Shown: positions 9,808 through 19,833 of the stretch, in pieces
Layout of the letters: each line of letters starts with the position of its first letter
Position numbering within the stretch: the stretch's first letter is position 1
Assembly: GCA_032718565.1 (NCBI GenBank)
Contig: JAVGVS010000449.1
Location: 174,213-238,212, forward strand
Length of the DNA stretch: 64,000 bases
Origin: Distichodus sexfasciatus
Lineage: Eukaryota; Chordata; Actinopteri; Characiformes; Distichodontidae
Reading direction: 5' to 3'
Translations under genes and position numbers: made by a program
Notes under the pieces: model-generated
Seen by the model: the letters and a program-made list of their open reading frames with translations, nothing else
What the model was told of the DNA's origin: nothing
Database searches by the model: none

Positions 9808-10052
9808 AAGCATCATTTTGGACCAAGTGAAGAAAGTAAACAGAGAGAGAAAGAGCAAGACAGCAAGACGATGGATAGAGAGAAGACAGACAGGTTTGGG
9901 GACAGAGAGAGAGAGGGAGAGAGAGAGAGGGAATGTACAATGGCTATTTAAAGGAAAGCTTTTAAACAGCCCCGGATTAGAGACAAATCTGACTGAAACG
10001 TAGTCCGAATTAATTTGTACTGCATTTATTAATCAGAATTTTTAAATGTCAT
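9808..10052 (+). repeat. Local repeat unit, linker plus copy 3
   Basis: The linker 'GAAGAAAGTAAACAGAGAGAG ... GACGATGGATAGAGAGAAG' and unit 'TTAAAGGAAAGCTTTTAAACAG', 'GGATTAGAGACAAATCTGAC', 'GAATTAATTTGTACTGC', 'TTTATTAATCAGAATTTTT' match the 8829-9072 block in order. GA-rich expansion separates linker from unit. Confidence 0.7.
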
Positions 10053-10172
10053 TTCAGTCCACACTGAAACTCTGCAACAAATGAAAGTTCATTCAGGCCT
10101 CTTTGGGATGAAAGTAATCAGGATTATTTTCTATCTCCTCCTCAACCGAAGCTGCCAAGCTTCCAGCACTGT

Positions 10173-10210
<38 letters not shown>

Positions 10211-10760
10211 AGCCTACCCGCGGGCCTCTTCCCCCACTTCATCACCCTCTCTGGCAGATCACTATGCGGGGTTATTAATAATTTTGTCTGTGTGCTACAG
10301 ATGTTGCGCAAATGAACGAGGCTTCAGCGAGGCCTCACGACACCGGGGCGCCTCGGGTGCTGAGCGCAGACCCAAATCTGTCTCCCTCCTCCCACCTCAT
10401 CCCTCCATCAGCGAACGAGAGAGTGAGGAGGAAGGAGGGAGGGAGGGAGGAAGGGAGTAGGGAGAGAGACCAAACACAACCACACACACACACACTCACA
10501 CACACACACACACTCCTCATCTGTACCTGGAGAAAGAGATGGAGAATGTGAAGTGAGGGGGGTTAAAGAGAGAGAGGGAGGGAGGAAGAAAGAGGGGAGT
10601 TGCAGACTGATGACAGTATGTATTCTGGTCTCGGGAGGAAAACCGGTAAAATGATACACCATTGCGAGGTGTCAAAATCTTAAACATAATGCAAATCAAA
10701 CTTGACCCCCACCTCCCACAACACACACACACACACACACACACAAAGCCTCGGCTTAGA
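10053..10760. other. Unique sequence with CT and CA microsatellites
   Basis: Contains (CT)n at 10174-10206, a GGA-rich patch at about 10420-10465, (CA)n at about 10480-10512 and (AC)n at about 10721-10745. The sequence between is unique. Frames crossing the repeats are not credible genes. Confidence 0.8.
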
Positions 10761-11240
10761 CCCAGTTCTGTTTGTTTTTGAAAAGGTGAAACTATATTTT
10801 TCTCTACCTGTGCTTTATTTAGTTATATTTACAGTATGTTGGTGTTTTTTACGCGTGAGCCGGGCTCTATCACAAATGAGTTGTCATCTCAGTGTATGTT
10901 TCTTCAGTTTTTATTTATGTCATTCCCAAAAAATTGTCACAATCAAATAGAAATGGAAATCATCTCCTAAAATAAGTGGTAATGTCCAGTAACATGAAGA
11001 GGAGGCAAATAAACAAAACCTTTTGGGATGAAGTATATTCCAAACATTACTATGTTTTAAAAGTTCCATTACACAAGCATGCAAATGTGAACTTCTGGAC
11101 CCTTCTGTATGTTGGAGAAAAGTTTCTGATGTTTAATATTAATGTTGGCAACCGACATGTGGAGAAGAAATGCAAAACCAGATTTGGAATGTTCCGAATT
11201 TTTACTGGGAGAAATGTAACCGTGTACTTATAAGCTAAAC
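10761..11240. other. Unique AT-rich sequence
   Basis: No recognised repeat. An 85-codon plus-strand frame at 10976-11233 shows no domain and lacks any visible gene context, so I do not call it. Confidence 0.5.
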
Positions 11241-11860
11241 TAAGCAGTGAGTGTGTCTGTATGTGTTCATGCATATGTGTGTGTGTATATGCTTGCATGT
11301 GTCTGTAAGTGTGTGTGCTTGCATGTGTCTGTGTGTATGAATACACATATACAGTAAGTGTGTGTTTGTGTTTGCATGGGTGTGTTTGAATGTGTGTGTG
11401 TATATGTTTGTGTATGCATGCATGTGCATATGTGTTGCTTGCATGTGTGTGCATGAGTACACATATAAGTGTGTTTGTTTGTGTGTGTGTCTTTGCATGC
11501 ATGTGTGTGCAAGCATGTGTTTACATGTGTTTGCATGCATAAGTCTGTAAGCGTGTGCATGCAAGTGTGTCTGCTCGTATGTCTGTATCTGTGTGCACGT
11601 GTGTGTGGATTTGAGTGCATGTGTGTATATGTGTGAATGCATGCATGCGTCTGTAAGTGTGTGTGTGCATGTGCATGCATGTCTGTGTGCATTTGGGCGC
11701 CTGTGTGTATATATGTGTGTGCATGTATGTGCTTGCATATATCTGTGTTTATGTGTGTGTGCGTGTGTGTGTATGTATGTATGTATGTGTCTGTGTGTGT
11801 GTGCTGCAGTGCGTGTGAGTGGCGTCTGCGCATCTTGGCTGTGTGTTTCACACTGAGCTG
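11241..11860 (+). repeat. TG-rich compound array, about 620 bp
   Basis: TG dinucleotides broken by CATG, TATG and CTGT variants run through the interval. Minus-strand frames rich in His and Thr (up to 263 codons) are repeat translations. Alternating purine-pyrimidine DNA of this type can adopt Z-form. Confidence 0.92.
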
Positions 11861-12265
11861 CAGCAGAGTTGAGTTGCTTCCACAGGGCTGCGGTTATGAA
11901 GAGAAGCTGCTGCTGTCTTACACATCTGCTCCATCCATTACTCAGAGAGAAAGAGAGAGAGAGAGAGACATCAATAAATCTTAGGCCTCTGGTGGGGAGA
12001 CATTTTCCAAAGTACTCTTCCCCCACTTTCTTCTCTCCCTCTTTCCCTCCCTCTCAGCCTCCCTTCATCCTTGGGAGCAGGTTGTAGAAATCCTCTGCTG
12101 ATGAGAATACCAACATCACTTTTATGCACTGTGTACAAGACCGGGAGGAGAACACTACATCCAACATTGCTTTTACCAGAGACCTGGTAACACTGAGCCT
12201 CATTCTACAAGGATCTTATCTCAAATTAGTTCCTAAAAGAAGTTAAGACTAGTATAATCTCATAC
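11861..12265. other. Unique sequence with GA patch
   Basis: Includes a short (GA)n at about 11942-11969 and a CT-rich stretch at 12020-12062. Nothing else is recognised. Confidence 0.5.
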
Positions 12266-12357
12266 TAGAGTTGGGGTCAAGACCACCCAAACCGAGACCA
12301 AGTCCTGGCCGAGACCAGAGTGTGTCGAGACCGAGAAGAACAAAGAGAGCTAGACAG
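12266..12357 (+). mobile_element. hAT-3 terminal fragment
   Basis: TAGAGTTGGGGTCAAGACCAC followed by 'GAGACCAAGTC ... GTCGAGACCGAG' matches the terminal region of the element at 30334-31351. It is cut at 12358 by the next element. Confidence 0.65.
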
Positions 12358-13009
12358 CAGTGGTGGGTAGAGTACTGAAAATATGTACAAGTACAATGTA
12401 CGATTACTTCTTCAAAAATGAAAGTGAGTGATTATTTGTCATGGTGAACACACCACAGCACAGCACACAGTGCACCACACCCAAATGTGACCTCTGTGTT
12501 TAACCCATCCGTGAAGGAGCAGTGGGCAGCTAACAAGCGCCTGGGGACTTGAGTAAAAGTAAAAATCACATTCGAAAAGAGTAAAAAGTATGTTCAAAGT
12601 CATCTCTGCTATAAACTGTACAAGTATACAGAGAGGTGAGACAATGTGGCTCCAGTTTTAACAGTGCAAAGAACAAATTAGGTACATAGAATAAGCAATA
12701 TATAAATGGAATATAAAATAAATACTTTAAACTAGAATTAGAAACAAAGACATTTAGGTTACACGCGGTTCAGTCAGTGCAAAACTATAATCTGTGAGAT
12801 GTGGACTTTTGCCTCTGAGAATAGACTTGTAATGAAGACATTATGAAAAATGTAATTTAGTAAAAAGTAGATTAACTGCATAGTAGATATTTACTTGAGA
12901 AGAGTAAAATTACATCTTAGAAAAACAGAATATGGAGAGCATGCGTTCCTGAGAAAAAAAAGACCTTTTTACTCATCTGTTACTTGTAATGCATTACTAC
13001 ACACCCCTG
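12358..13009. mobile_element. hAT-4-like element with SINE-A inside
   Basis: The left end is CAGTGGTGGGTAGAGTACTG and the right end reads TGCATTACTACACACCCCTG, giving imperfect inverted termini typical of fish 'acting on sum-of-AGTA' hAT-like repeats. Flanks CTAGACAG and ATAGATAG agree at 6 of 8 bases. Internal AAGTAAAAGT motifs recur. A SINE-A occupies 12421-12547. No transposase is present. Confidence 0.65.
12421..12547 (-). mobile_element. SINE-A copy inside hAT-4
   Basis: 'AAAGTGAGTGATTATTTGTC', 'CACAGCACAGCACACAGTGC' and 'CCGTGAAGGAGCAGTGGGCAGC' identify it. It stops near GCGCCTGGGGA without the head, so it is 5'-truncated. Confidence 0.85.
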
Positions 13010-13063
13010 ATAGATAGATAGACAGATAGACAGACAGATAGACAGATAGACAGATAGACAGAC

Positions 13064-13134
<71 letters not shown>
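13009..13134 (+). repeat. (GATA)n/(GACA)n microsatellite, about 125 bp
   Basis: Tetranucleotide GATA units with GACA variants in the first half and pure GATA in the second. It begins exactly at the hAT-4 right boundary. Confidence 0.95.
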
Positions 13135-14472
13135 GAGGACAAGAATCACTCATAGTTGAAGCTCATCATGTCTAATTCCCATCATCCCTCTGAAGAAGAG
13201 CGTTTGTCTAATATTACAGCACAGTTATTAACATCAGGACTGGCACAACCACTTATTATTTAAATAGGCGTCTGCTCTGGCGGTGGAGACGGCGTCGCAC
13301 CCAAAACACGAGCTGCTGTGATAAGACAGACGTGCCAACTAAAGAAGATAAAGTATAAGACTGGCTAAATATTTCATAATTGACTAGATAATTCATTTAC
13401 AAAAGCACACTCATTTTCCGCCCGCATAATGGCGCGCTCGTCTCAAATGTAGTTCAAAAAAAAAGTTCAAACTTTTGAAAAATTCACAAATTTACATCAA
13501 TTTTTTAAAAGGGGTTTATATCGAATGAATTTGGATTTAATTTGGCATGGCACAAAATCCATTTGTACCGCTTTTAATTAAGAATGCAGTCCATGCAATT
13601 AGAATTATGAGCAGAGCCTTCATCAGCGGGCCCTGGGAGAACCCCAGTCGAAAAAATTATGTTAATGTTTTACATCCAAAACACTTTGCATGGAGCAGAG
13701 CATCTCTCCCTCTCTCTCTCTCGCTCCCTCTCACTCTTTCTCTCTCTTCTCCAGTGGAGAGGAAGATTCTCTAGAAAGCCACTTTCCGTCTGCTGCTGGA
13801 AGACACTTTAGTCTTTTGTTTTTCCGGGTTTCGACTACGTGAAGCATATGTCGACGGAGCTCGCGACTGTAAGTGACGGAGACGCGGCTGTTAGTGCTGC
13901 TCTACAAAATGCAACAGCATAGTCGCTGTCCGTGGTGTTACTTAAAAACCTGTGAACATCTTGTCGACGCTCGCATTCCCCTTTTAACCATTTCATGCTG
14001 TTAGAGTAGCTGAGTTATTGATGCAAATGCTCAAATAAGCCAAACTCATCAGTATAGCTAAAAAAGCTGCTTGGCTCAGCTTTCACTCGTGGCTCCAATT
14101 TAACCCCATCCCTGACCTTATCCACTTTTAGTGTATATAGATTTTCATACGATAACACAAACCTGCAATGGTGCATTACATTTAAATGCGAGTGAATAAG
14201 CAGCTTATTAAATCTATAAATGCATACACAATAACGACAGACTTGCAGCTTTTAATTACTTCGAACATCATAATTAGTTTCAGTATTTTGGTTAATTTAA
14301 ACCCAGTGTTTTACAGTGATCTAATGATTTGATGTAAACAGCCAGAAAAGAGCTTTTGACTAATTGTTTTAATTATTTCATCAAAATAAATTCCAGTCTT
14401 AAAGATGTCAATCCATAATTCATTGCTGTTGTCGAGGTAGAACAATACACTGTGGTGCAATATTTCACCATT
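13135..14472. other. Unique sequence, part possibly conserved
   Basis: No repeat except a CT-rich patch at 13704-13755. AT-rich segments with many ATTAA/TAATT cores (13500-13620, 14150-14370) could be regulatory. 'AATTTGGCATGGCAC ... CATTTGTACCGCTTTTAATTAAG' faintly recalls the local repeat unit at 8829-10052, too weakly to call. Confidence 0.4.
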
Positions 14473-14910
14473 TATAGATCAGACCCTCCAGGATTTCACA
14501 ATGTTGCGATCGTAACTATTAACACAAATTCCCTGCAAATTTTGACTAATTACTGTGAATTTCTTGACCAATCAATGTCGTTTCCCGCAATACGTCAGTG
14601 TACTCACTTCCTTGTTACGTTTAGAAGACGCATGAAACGTGTGATAAAAATGCCTCACATTTACCTTCAAAAATAACGAAATGATTAATAAATAATAAAA
14701 ATAATAGTGATTTTGTTCCTTCATTTTAATTAATTCTTAATCATTATAAAGGGAGACAAAATCACAGATTTGTCCGTAACTTTATTGCAACAAAACCAAA
14801 AACACAGCAACTTTCATCACAATTTTTGAGAAAAGCTGCCACAAAATCAGCCATTTTAGGCTGCAACAATCTCAAAAATGGCCCGCGAAATTCTGGTGGG
14901 ACTGACTAAG
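14473..14910 (+). mobile_element. MITE-B copy, plus orientation
   Basis: Starts near CAGACCCTCCAGGATTTC and ends near GAAATTCTGGTGGGACTG, giving imperfect inverted ends. The interior includes 'TCCTTGTTACGTTTAGAAGACGC' and 'GCCTCACATTTACCTTCAAAAATAAC', shared with 9211-9635 (inverted) and 55008-55290. Confidence 0.78.
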
Positions 14911-15035
14911 GTACTCATGATCAAGGTATAATCCTCGGGTGCTGCCAGAAAGCTGCCCACTGCTCCTTCTTGTGCTCAAATGCTTAGCTTACATTTGGTT
15001 GTGGTGCCCTGTGATGATTGTTTGTGGTGTAACAA
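14911..15035 (+). mobile_element. SINE-A part of SINE-MITE composite
   Basis: 'ACTAAGGTACTCATGATCAAGG', 'GCTGCCCACTGCTCCTTC' and 'CACATTTGGTTGTGGTGC'-like segments mark the SINE-A body in plus orientation. It lacks its head and adjoins MITE-B at the same point as the inverted copy at 9210/9211. Confidence 0.75.
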
Positions 15036-15539
15036 GAAGACATGAAAATGTTGTTGAACCACCTTTTCAAGTATTAAATGTTTACTTGGAAATGATTTTT
15101 GTCATTCGATTTTTACGTAATGCTTGTCTTGATGGTCCTCCTGCAATCCCACATTTGCCCACTAGAGGCTGACCTGCCTGGTGTTCGCTGTCCTCGTTTA
15201 GGTTCTTCTGTCCTGATGTGCTACACCTGTGAGTGTATGCAGGAATCCATTTGTTTGGTGTAGTTTGTATTTGGGGCAGTTGGTAACATAATAGTTAGGG
15301 AGTTTGCCAGGTTATCGGAAGATCACCAGTTCAAATTCTGGACCCCCAAACACACACACACACATATACGCACACACATACACGGACTCACACTGCTCAG
15401 GGACAGAAGCAGTTGAAAACACCTGAATCATATCACGACATTGCTTGGTGATTCAAGTTAAATAGAACACCCTGGTAGAAACTATGGCTGCCCAATATGC
15501 ATGCAATGTAAAGTAATGTAGAAAAATTGATGGCACGCA
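15036..15539. other. Unique sequence with SINE-A head and CA microsatellite
   Basis: A SINE-A tRNA-like head lies at about 15277-15345 (GGGGCAGTTGGTAACATAATAGTTAGG, B box CAGTTCAAATTC). A (CA)n run follows at 15351-15366. The rest is unremarkable. Confidence 0.6.
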
Positions 15540-15623
15540 CCGAGATATCGCATCAAATCAAAACATTTACCTAATACTCATAATCGAATCGAATCGTGAG
15601 ACCAGTGAAGGTTCACACCTCTA
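15540..15623 (-). mobile_element. hAT-1 fragment, inverted
   Basis: Ends '...AATCGAATCGAATCGTGAGACC', 'AGTGAAGGTTCACACCTCTA', the reverse complement of the 5357 terminus. The other end is not found, so it is truncated. Confidence 0.75.
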
Positions 15624-16737
15624 ATTATTGTTAGTATATAAAACTGTTCCGGCTCGTACGTGTGTTAAAGTGCTGCTGGAACGCCTTTATGTGATGAAGC
15701 ACTTTCTCCATGCTGCTAAGTCCATCGTCGCGGGAGAGCAGCGTAATCCCCTCAGCATGACAACGGGCCATTTTTTCCTCTGTTTCAGCACCGCTTTCCA
15801 GCGCTTGACTCATTGCAATAATGGAATCGGCATCTGGTTCGGCGTTCCGGCTCTCTACACCCACACCAACCAACGCATGGGAACACGAGAACACTCGTCC
15901 TGTTTCCATTAATGTAGCCTTAACCCACACACACACACACTGAGCACTGAAACCACAATATTCTCCACTTAAACACACACACTGCTCTGACTTTGCTACA
16001 GTGTGTGTTTGGAGCTGATTGAATAAGCAGACCTTCTCTGGGAAACATGCATTTCATTGGCAGCTGAGGCCAAATAAATATAAGACAGAATTTGAACAGG
16101 CACTGAGATGGTGCAATAAAGAAGTTGTTGGAGTGCCCTCTTGCGCTCTTTCCCAATATTAGAATCAGCGTTAACTCCTCATTTATTGGCAATAACTCGA
16201 TTCTTGATAATATGTTGAACGCCTCCTCAGGGACAGATCTTTTCCTTTAAAATGAAAAGCATAAAAGAGTGGAGCGTATTTAATAAACACGTCCAGGTCG
16301 GAGTTTGATAGGAAAAAAATCAATGGTATGAGTGTGTGTCAGCTGCTCGCGTGAAGCTCTCATCTGGTCCCAGGAAGCGTCTCGCATCACATCGTCAGGA
16401 AAGCTCCCGGGTAACATTAAGCGGATATTAAAGTTGACCCAGCTTAGTTATGACACAACAACGCATATGATGCCACTTTGCATTCAGTCAAACCCCTATT
16501 CGTTCCACTTTACATGTGACTGATGTGTAATTCCTGCCCTTAAATCAGCACAATACTCCCTTTTTATTAGTCCCATGTTATTAAACACATGCAGAATGAA
16601 TGATGTAGCGCTCTACTTTATAACTCGATAGATAGTGGGCCATGCAACTTAGTTGGTCACTAGCCTTAATTTGTGTATTTTGTGAGCCTCGTAAAGTGCA
16701 TTTTTGATCATTCCATGTTGACTTCAGTGCAAACCAA
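15624..16737. other. Unique sequence with an unassigned open frame
   Basis: A minus-strand frame at 15631-15978 (115 codons) overlaps a plus-strand frame of 94 codons. The minus-strand frame includes a mixed-composition stretch (SIIAMSQALESGAETEEKMA) unlike repeat translation. I recognise no family, and no splice or promoter signals tie it to a transcript. The rest has no recognised repeat except (CA)n at about 15928-15941. Confidence 0.35.
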
Positions 16738-16860
16738 GATTCAAGATTTCGTTATTAGTCACATACATTGTAGATCCAATTTCAAAATGTAAGGTTTAAA
16801 AAAATTGGGACGATAATGTACTTATTCCCCCAAAATACATAATATGTATGTAAATGTGTG
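16738..16860. repeat. Repeat D start fragment
   Basis: AGATTCAAGATTTCGTTATTAG and 'AATACATAATATGTATG' place it with the repeat D pieces at 54541-54680 and 4026. It is short and diverged. Confidence 0.45.
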
Positions 16861-17130
16861 ATGATGGTCTATGGGTTAAGGTGCTCGCCTCTGAGCCAAG
16901 AGGTTGTGGGTTCGAATCCTAACTCCAGCATTACCATGAGGGCAGTTGGTGGCGTAACAGTAGGCCATTCACCCCTTGAACGGAAGGTCACTGGTTCGAA
17001 TCCCGGACCGGTAAAGGCACCCACTGAGCTACTCATCAGCAAGGTACCGCCCCAAGCACTGCTCCCCGGGGTTCACATTTGGATGTTCTGTGCTGTGTTC
17101 ACAATGACAAATATTCACTTAAATCAGAAA
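16861..17130 (+). mobile_element. Dimeric SINE: SINE-C-like head joined to SINE-A
   Basis: Two tRNA-like heads occur in a row. The first (about 16861-16935) has GGTTCGAATCC and 'GAGCCAAGAGGTTGTG', as in SINE-C. The second starts GGCAGTTGGTGGCGTAAC at about 16942, has GGTTCGAATCCC, and continues into the full SINE-A body ending TTCACAATGACAAATATTCAC. A mirror join is seen at 20670-20821. Confidence 0.8.
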
Positions 17131-17293
17131 CTCATCCCAGTAAATGTGTGTTTATTAGCATCATGGCCTAAACAGAGGAAATCAGAAGGAGCTTTTATCA
17201 TCAAACCATAACACTGTATATGTGAGTGACGCTCTGATCACGGGGCCAGCTCCCCTAACTGTTATGGTGATGATCCTGGGTGATGATCCTGCT
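17131..17293. other. Short unique segment with SINE-A head fragment
   Basis: 'CTGATCACGGGGCCAGCTCCCCTAACTGTTA' at about 17236-17266 is a minus-strand SINE-A head piece. 'GGTGATGATCCTG' is tandemly doubled immediately after. Confidence 0.6.
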
Positions 17294-17465
17294 GTAAGTG
17301 TCTTGCAGAGGCGTTGGATCTGATCTGGTGTCCCGCTTTGCAAAGCAGGTTGTGTTCTAAACTCTTGTCAAGCGTCAAACCAGCAATAACCGGTAAGTAA
17401 CCATCATGAAGCATCTTAAATTTTATGCTGTTGTTTTCTTTTTGGAGACTTCAGTCTGTAGTAAA
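17294..17465 (+). repeat. Exon-like cassette, copy 1
   Basis: GTAAGTGTCTTGCAG (17294-17308) gives an acceptor-like CAG. After 84 bases comes CG|GTAAGTAACC, a strong donor-like site (GT at 17393). Positions 17392-17429 match 41353-41390 with one difference in 38 bases, and the acceptor side is also related. A SINE-A head precedes both copies. The family is unknown to me. Confidence 0.6.
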
Positions 17466-17840
17466 TCTAAAGGAGGCAGTGGCTTGTTGGTTGCTTCATA
17501 GCGGCCGTGTGAGTTTGGGCAGGATTGATAGCCCAGATGCATAATTTTGATCTTAAAATCCTTCTCCCTGCTTCCATATGATAAACGTCAACAAAGGATT
17601 ACGGCAGGGAAAAGCTGGAGACTGAGCGGCAGAGCCATCACAAACACCGTCCCCGAGAGGCCTCTAATACTTTACAGACAAATGTAAAAGATTTACTGTG
17701 CATGAGCATCTAACACGATTTCTCTGCACTTCTCATTTGGATCAAATTGACACATTTTGAATTCATTTTACACTAATGAAAAGCTTTCGCTGGCTCTTAC
17801 TTTATGAAGTGACCTCACAAAAATGGGATTTATTTTCACA
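17466..17840. other. Unique sequence
   Basis: No repeat or coding signal recognised. It sits between the cassette and a TG array. Confidence 0.45.
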
Positions 17841-18128
17841 TCTGTGAGTGTGTGTATGTGTGAGAGAGACAGAGAGTGTGTGCAAGAGCTTGCTTTTGTG
17901 TATGTGTGTGCTTCTGCGGGCCTGTGCATAAGTGTGTGAGTGTGTGTGTGTGTGTGTGTATACATATACATGTGTGCATAACCGTGTGGGGGTGTGTGTG
18001 TGTGCGTGCATTTGTGGGCCTGTTTTTGTGTGTGTGTGTGTGTGCGTGTGTGTGTGCATGTATGAGTGTGTGTTCATGTACATTTGTGGACCTGTTTTTG
18101 TGTGTGAATATGTGTGTGTGTTCATGTA
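17841..18128 (+). repeat. TG-rich array
   Basis: (TG)n with CATG, GGGCCTG and TTTTTGTG variants. Several 'TTTGTGGACCTGTTTTTGTG' sub-repeats recur, so part is a higher-order repeat. Confidence 0.9.
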
Positions 18129-18386
18129 TTTATCACATTGTGGGGACCTTTTTGTCCCCTAAAATCACTTTTATGGGCTTTGTGGGGACATCTCAGAGGT
18201 CCCCATGAGGAAAAATGACTCTATAGAAAATGTGCTTGTTTTATTTGAGAAACTAAAAGAGGTAAAAGATGTGCTTTTGGTTACTGAGGTTAAGGTTAGG
18301 GTTAGGATTAGGTCTAGGTGTAAAATTATATACATCTAGTCATTATGGGAGTCTATGCAAAGACCTCACAAAGATAGTAATACAGA
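18129..18386. repeat. Fish repeat embedded in TG arrays (GTGGGGAC family)
   Basis: Starts 'CACATTGTGGGGACCTTTTTG', contains 'TTTGTGGGGACATCTCAGAGG', 'AGGTTAAGGTTAGGGTTAGG' and ends 'GACCTCACAAAGATAGTAA'. I recognise this as a common fish dispersed repeat usually ending in (TG)n. Here it has TG arrays on both sides. Confidence 0.7.
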
Positions 18387-19060
18387 GACTGTGTGTGTGT
18401 GTGTGCATATATGTATGTATGAGTGTGTGTTCATGTACATTTGTGGGTTTGTGTGCATGCCTGTGGGTGAATGTGTGTGTGCGCTTAGGCATAGTTGCAT
18501 GTGTGTATGCATGTGTGAGAGTTTGTGTGTAGGTGTGCACATATATTGTTGTGTGTGTGCATCTGTCTTTGCACGTGTGTGCATATGGCTTTGTGTGTGT
18601 GTGTGTGTGCATTGAAGTGTATGTGTGTGTACATCTGCATGTGAGTTCATATGCAATTTTGTGAGTGTGCATGAATAGGTGTGTATGTAAGTGCATATAG
18701 GTATGTGTCAGTGTGTGAGTATATATGCATTTGTGTGCATATGCATTTTTGTGAATGTGCATGAATATGTGTGTGTGTGTGTGTGTGTGAGTGCATATAT
18801 ACATGTGTGAGTGTGTGCATGTGTAGGTTTGCACATGTTTGCATACATATTATTGTGTGTTTTGTGTGTGTATGCCTGTGGGTGAATGCGTGTGTTTCAG
18901 TTTGCACGTGCTTTTGCATGTGTGTGTGATTGTGTGTACGTGTGCATATGCATTATTGTCTGTGTAGGTTTTTGCATCTGTGCATATGCATTTCTGTTTG
19001 AATATGTGTGTTTGTGTGTTCCTGTGCATGTGCACTGTGTGTGTGTGTGTAGTCTTCTGG
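18387..19060 (+). repeat. TG-rich array, about 670 bp
   Basis: TG units with CATATG, TGCATG and TTTG variants. The minus-strand 163-codon His/Thr-rich frame is repeat translation. Confidence 0.92.
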
Positions 19061-19421
19061 TGTTTTTAACTGACTGCCAGCAGTGCCACTGGGGGCGGCA
19101 GCTCCTGTATTGATTGTGGACTGTACAAATAGTTCATTTTATCAGGCCTGACTCTCCTCATCCCTCTACATGCTAAATAATGAATAAGGCCATCCGTCAC
19201 TGCTTTAAGGTATTTATTGCTGCTGTCCCTTAGCCTACATAAACCTGCCCCGGCTTTACTTTCACATTGCCAGGAAAATTGCTGCTAGTGTCCCATGAAG
19301 CTTAGCGCCACGGCAAGCATCATGTCCAATAAAGAGCCGCGCTCATCCGTCCCACTGATGCTTTAGCCACATGCCTCCCTCTTACCGCACCATCTTACAC
19401 TAGCTCTGTGCTCTGGCTGGT
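19061..19421. other. Unique sequence with CTCF-like motif
   Basis: 'GCCACTGGGGGCGGCAG' at about 19084-19100 resembles a CTCF core. The remainder lacks repeats and could be conserved, but there is no gene signal. Confidence 0.35.
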
Positions 19422-19833
19422 TTAAAGGAGCTATATGTAAGAAATTTCTGGCAAGCAATCATAAAATGAAGGTAATATGTCACCAGAGATTAAGGAATCA
19501 TGTTATCTGAAATCTCATTGACAACATTAGTACAGCCATAATATGCACATTTTAAATTTTAATTTACAACTGTGTTTATGTTTTGGTCTTGGCTGTTGGT
19601 CTGTACTCTCCTGTGATCTCCCAATCATGAAGTCAGTAGCATTTCAGCATCCAGGTTGCCAGTTACCACTAAATGGCAGCTACAAGCGTTCTGGATTACA
19701 AATGTCTGATGTTATTAAAAGTCACTATGACTCTCAAAAACGTCTTGACCAACCAAAGGAAACAAAGTTCTACAGTGTTTTGAATTTGACTGCAGTGCCA
19801 GTTTAAGCCTCAATCTTACATATGCTCCTTTAA
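19422..19833. mobile_element. TTAA-flanked MITE (piggyBac-like), 412 bp
   Basis: TTAAAGGAGCTATATGTAAG at the left and CTTACATATGCTCCTTTAA at the right form inverted ends differing by an indel. TTAA at both boundaries is the target site typical of piggyBac elements. The 87-codon internal frame has no transposase features. Confidence 0.8.

Noticed and set aside
11235..12026. 263-codon His/Thr-rich minus-strand frame
   Set aside because: It runs through the TG-rich array, and the protein consists of HTHT-type repeat with no domain.
13009..13134. CRISPR-like array
   Set aside because: This is a plain tetranucleotide microsatellite without spacers, in a vertebrate-type genome.
16861..17010. tRNA genes suggested by GGTTCGAATCC B boxes
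   Set aside because: The B boxes belong to SINE heads. The A-box spacing and cloverleaf pairing are degenerate and SINE bodies follow.
18284..18312. Interstitial telomere repeat (GGTTAGGGTTAGG)
   Set aside because: Only about two imperfect units, and they are part of a known dispersed fish repeat.
17732..18834. Possible antisense genes in TG arrays
   Set aside because: Frames on both strands are repeat-encoded, with no start context or splice signals.
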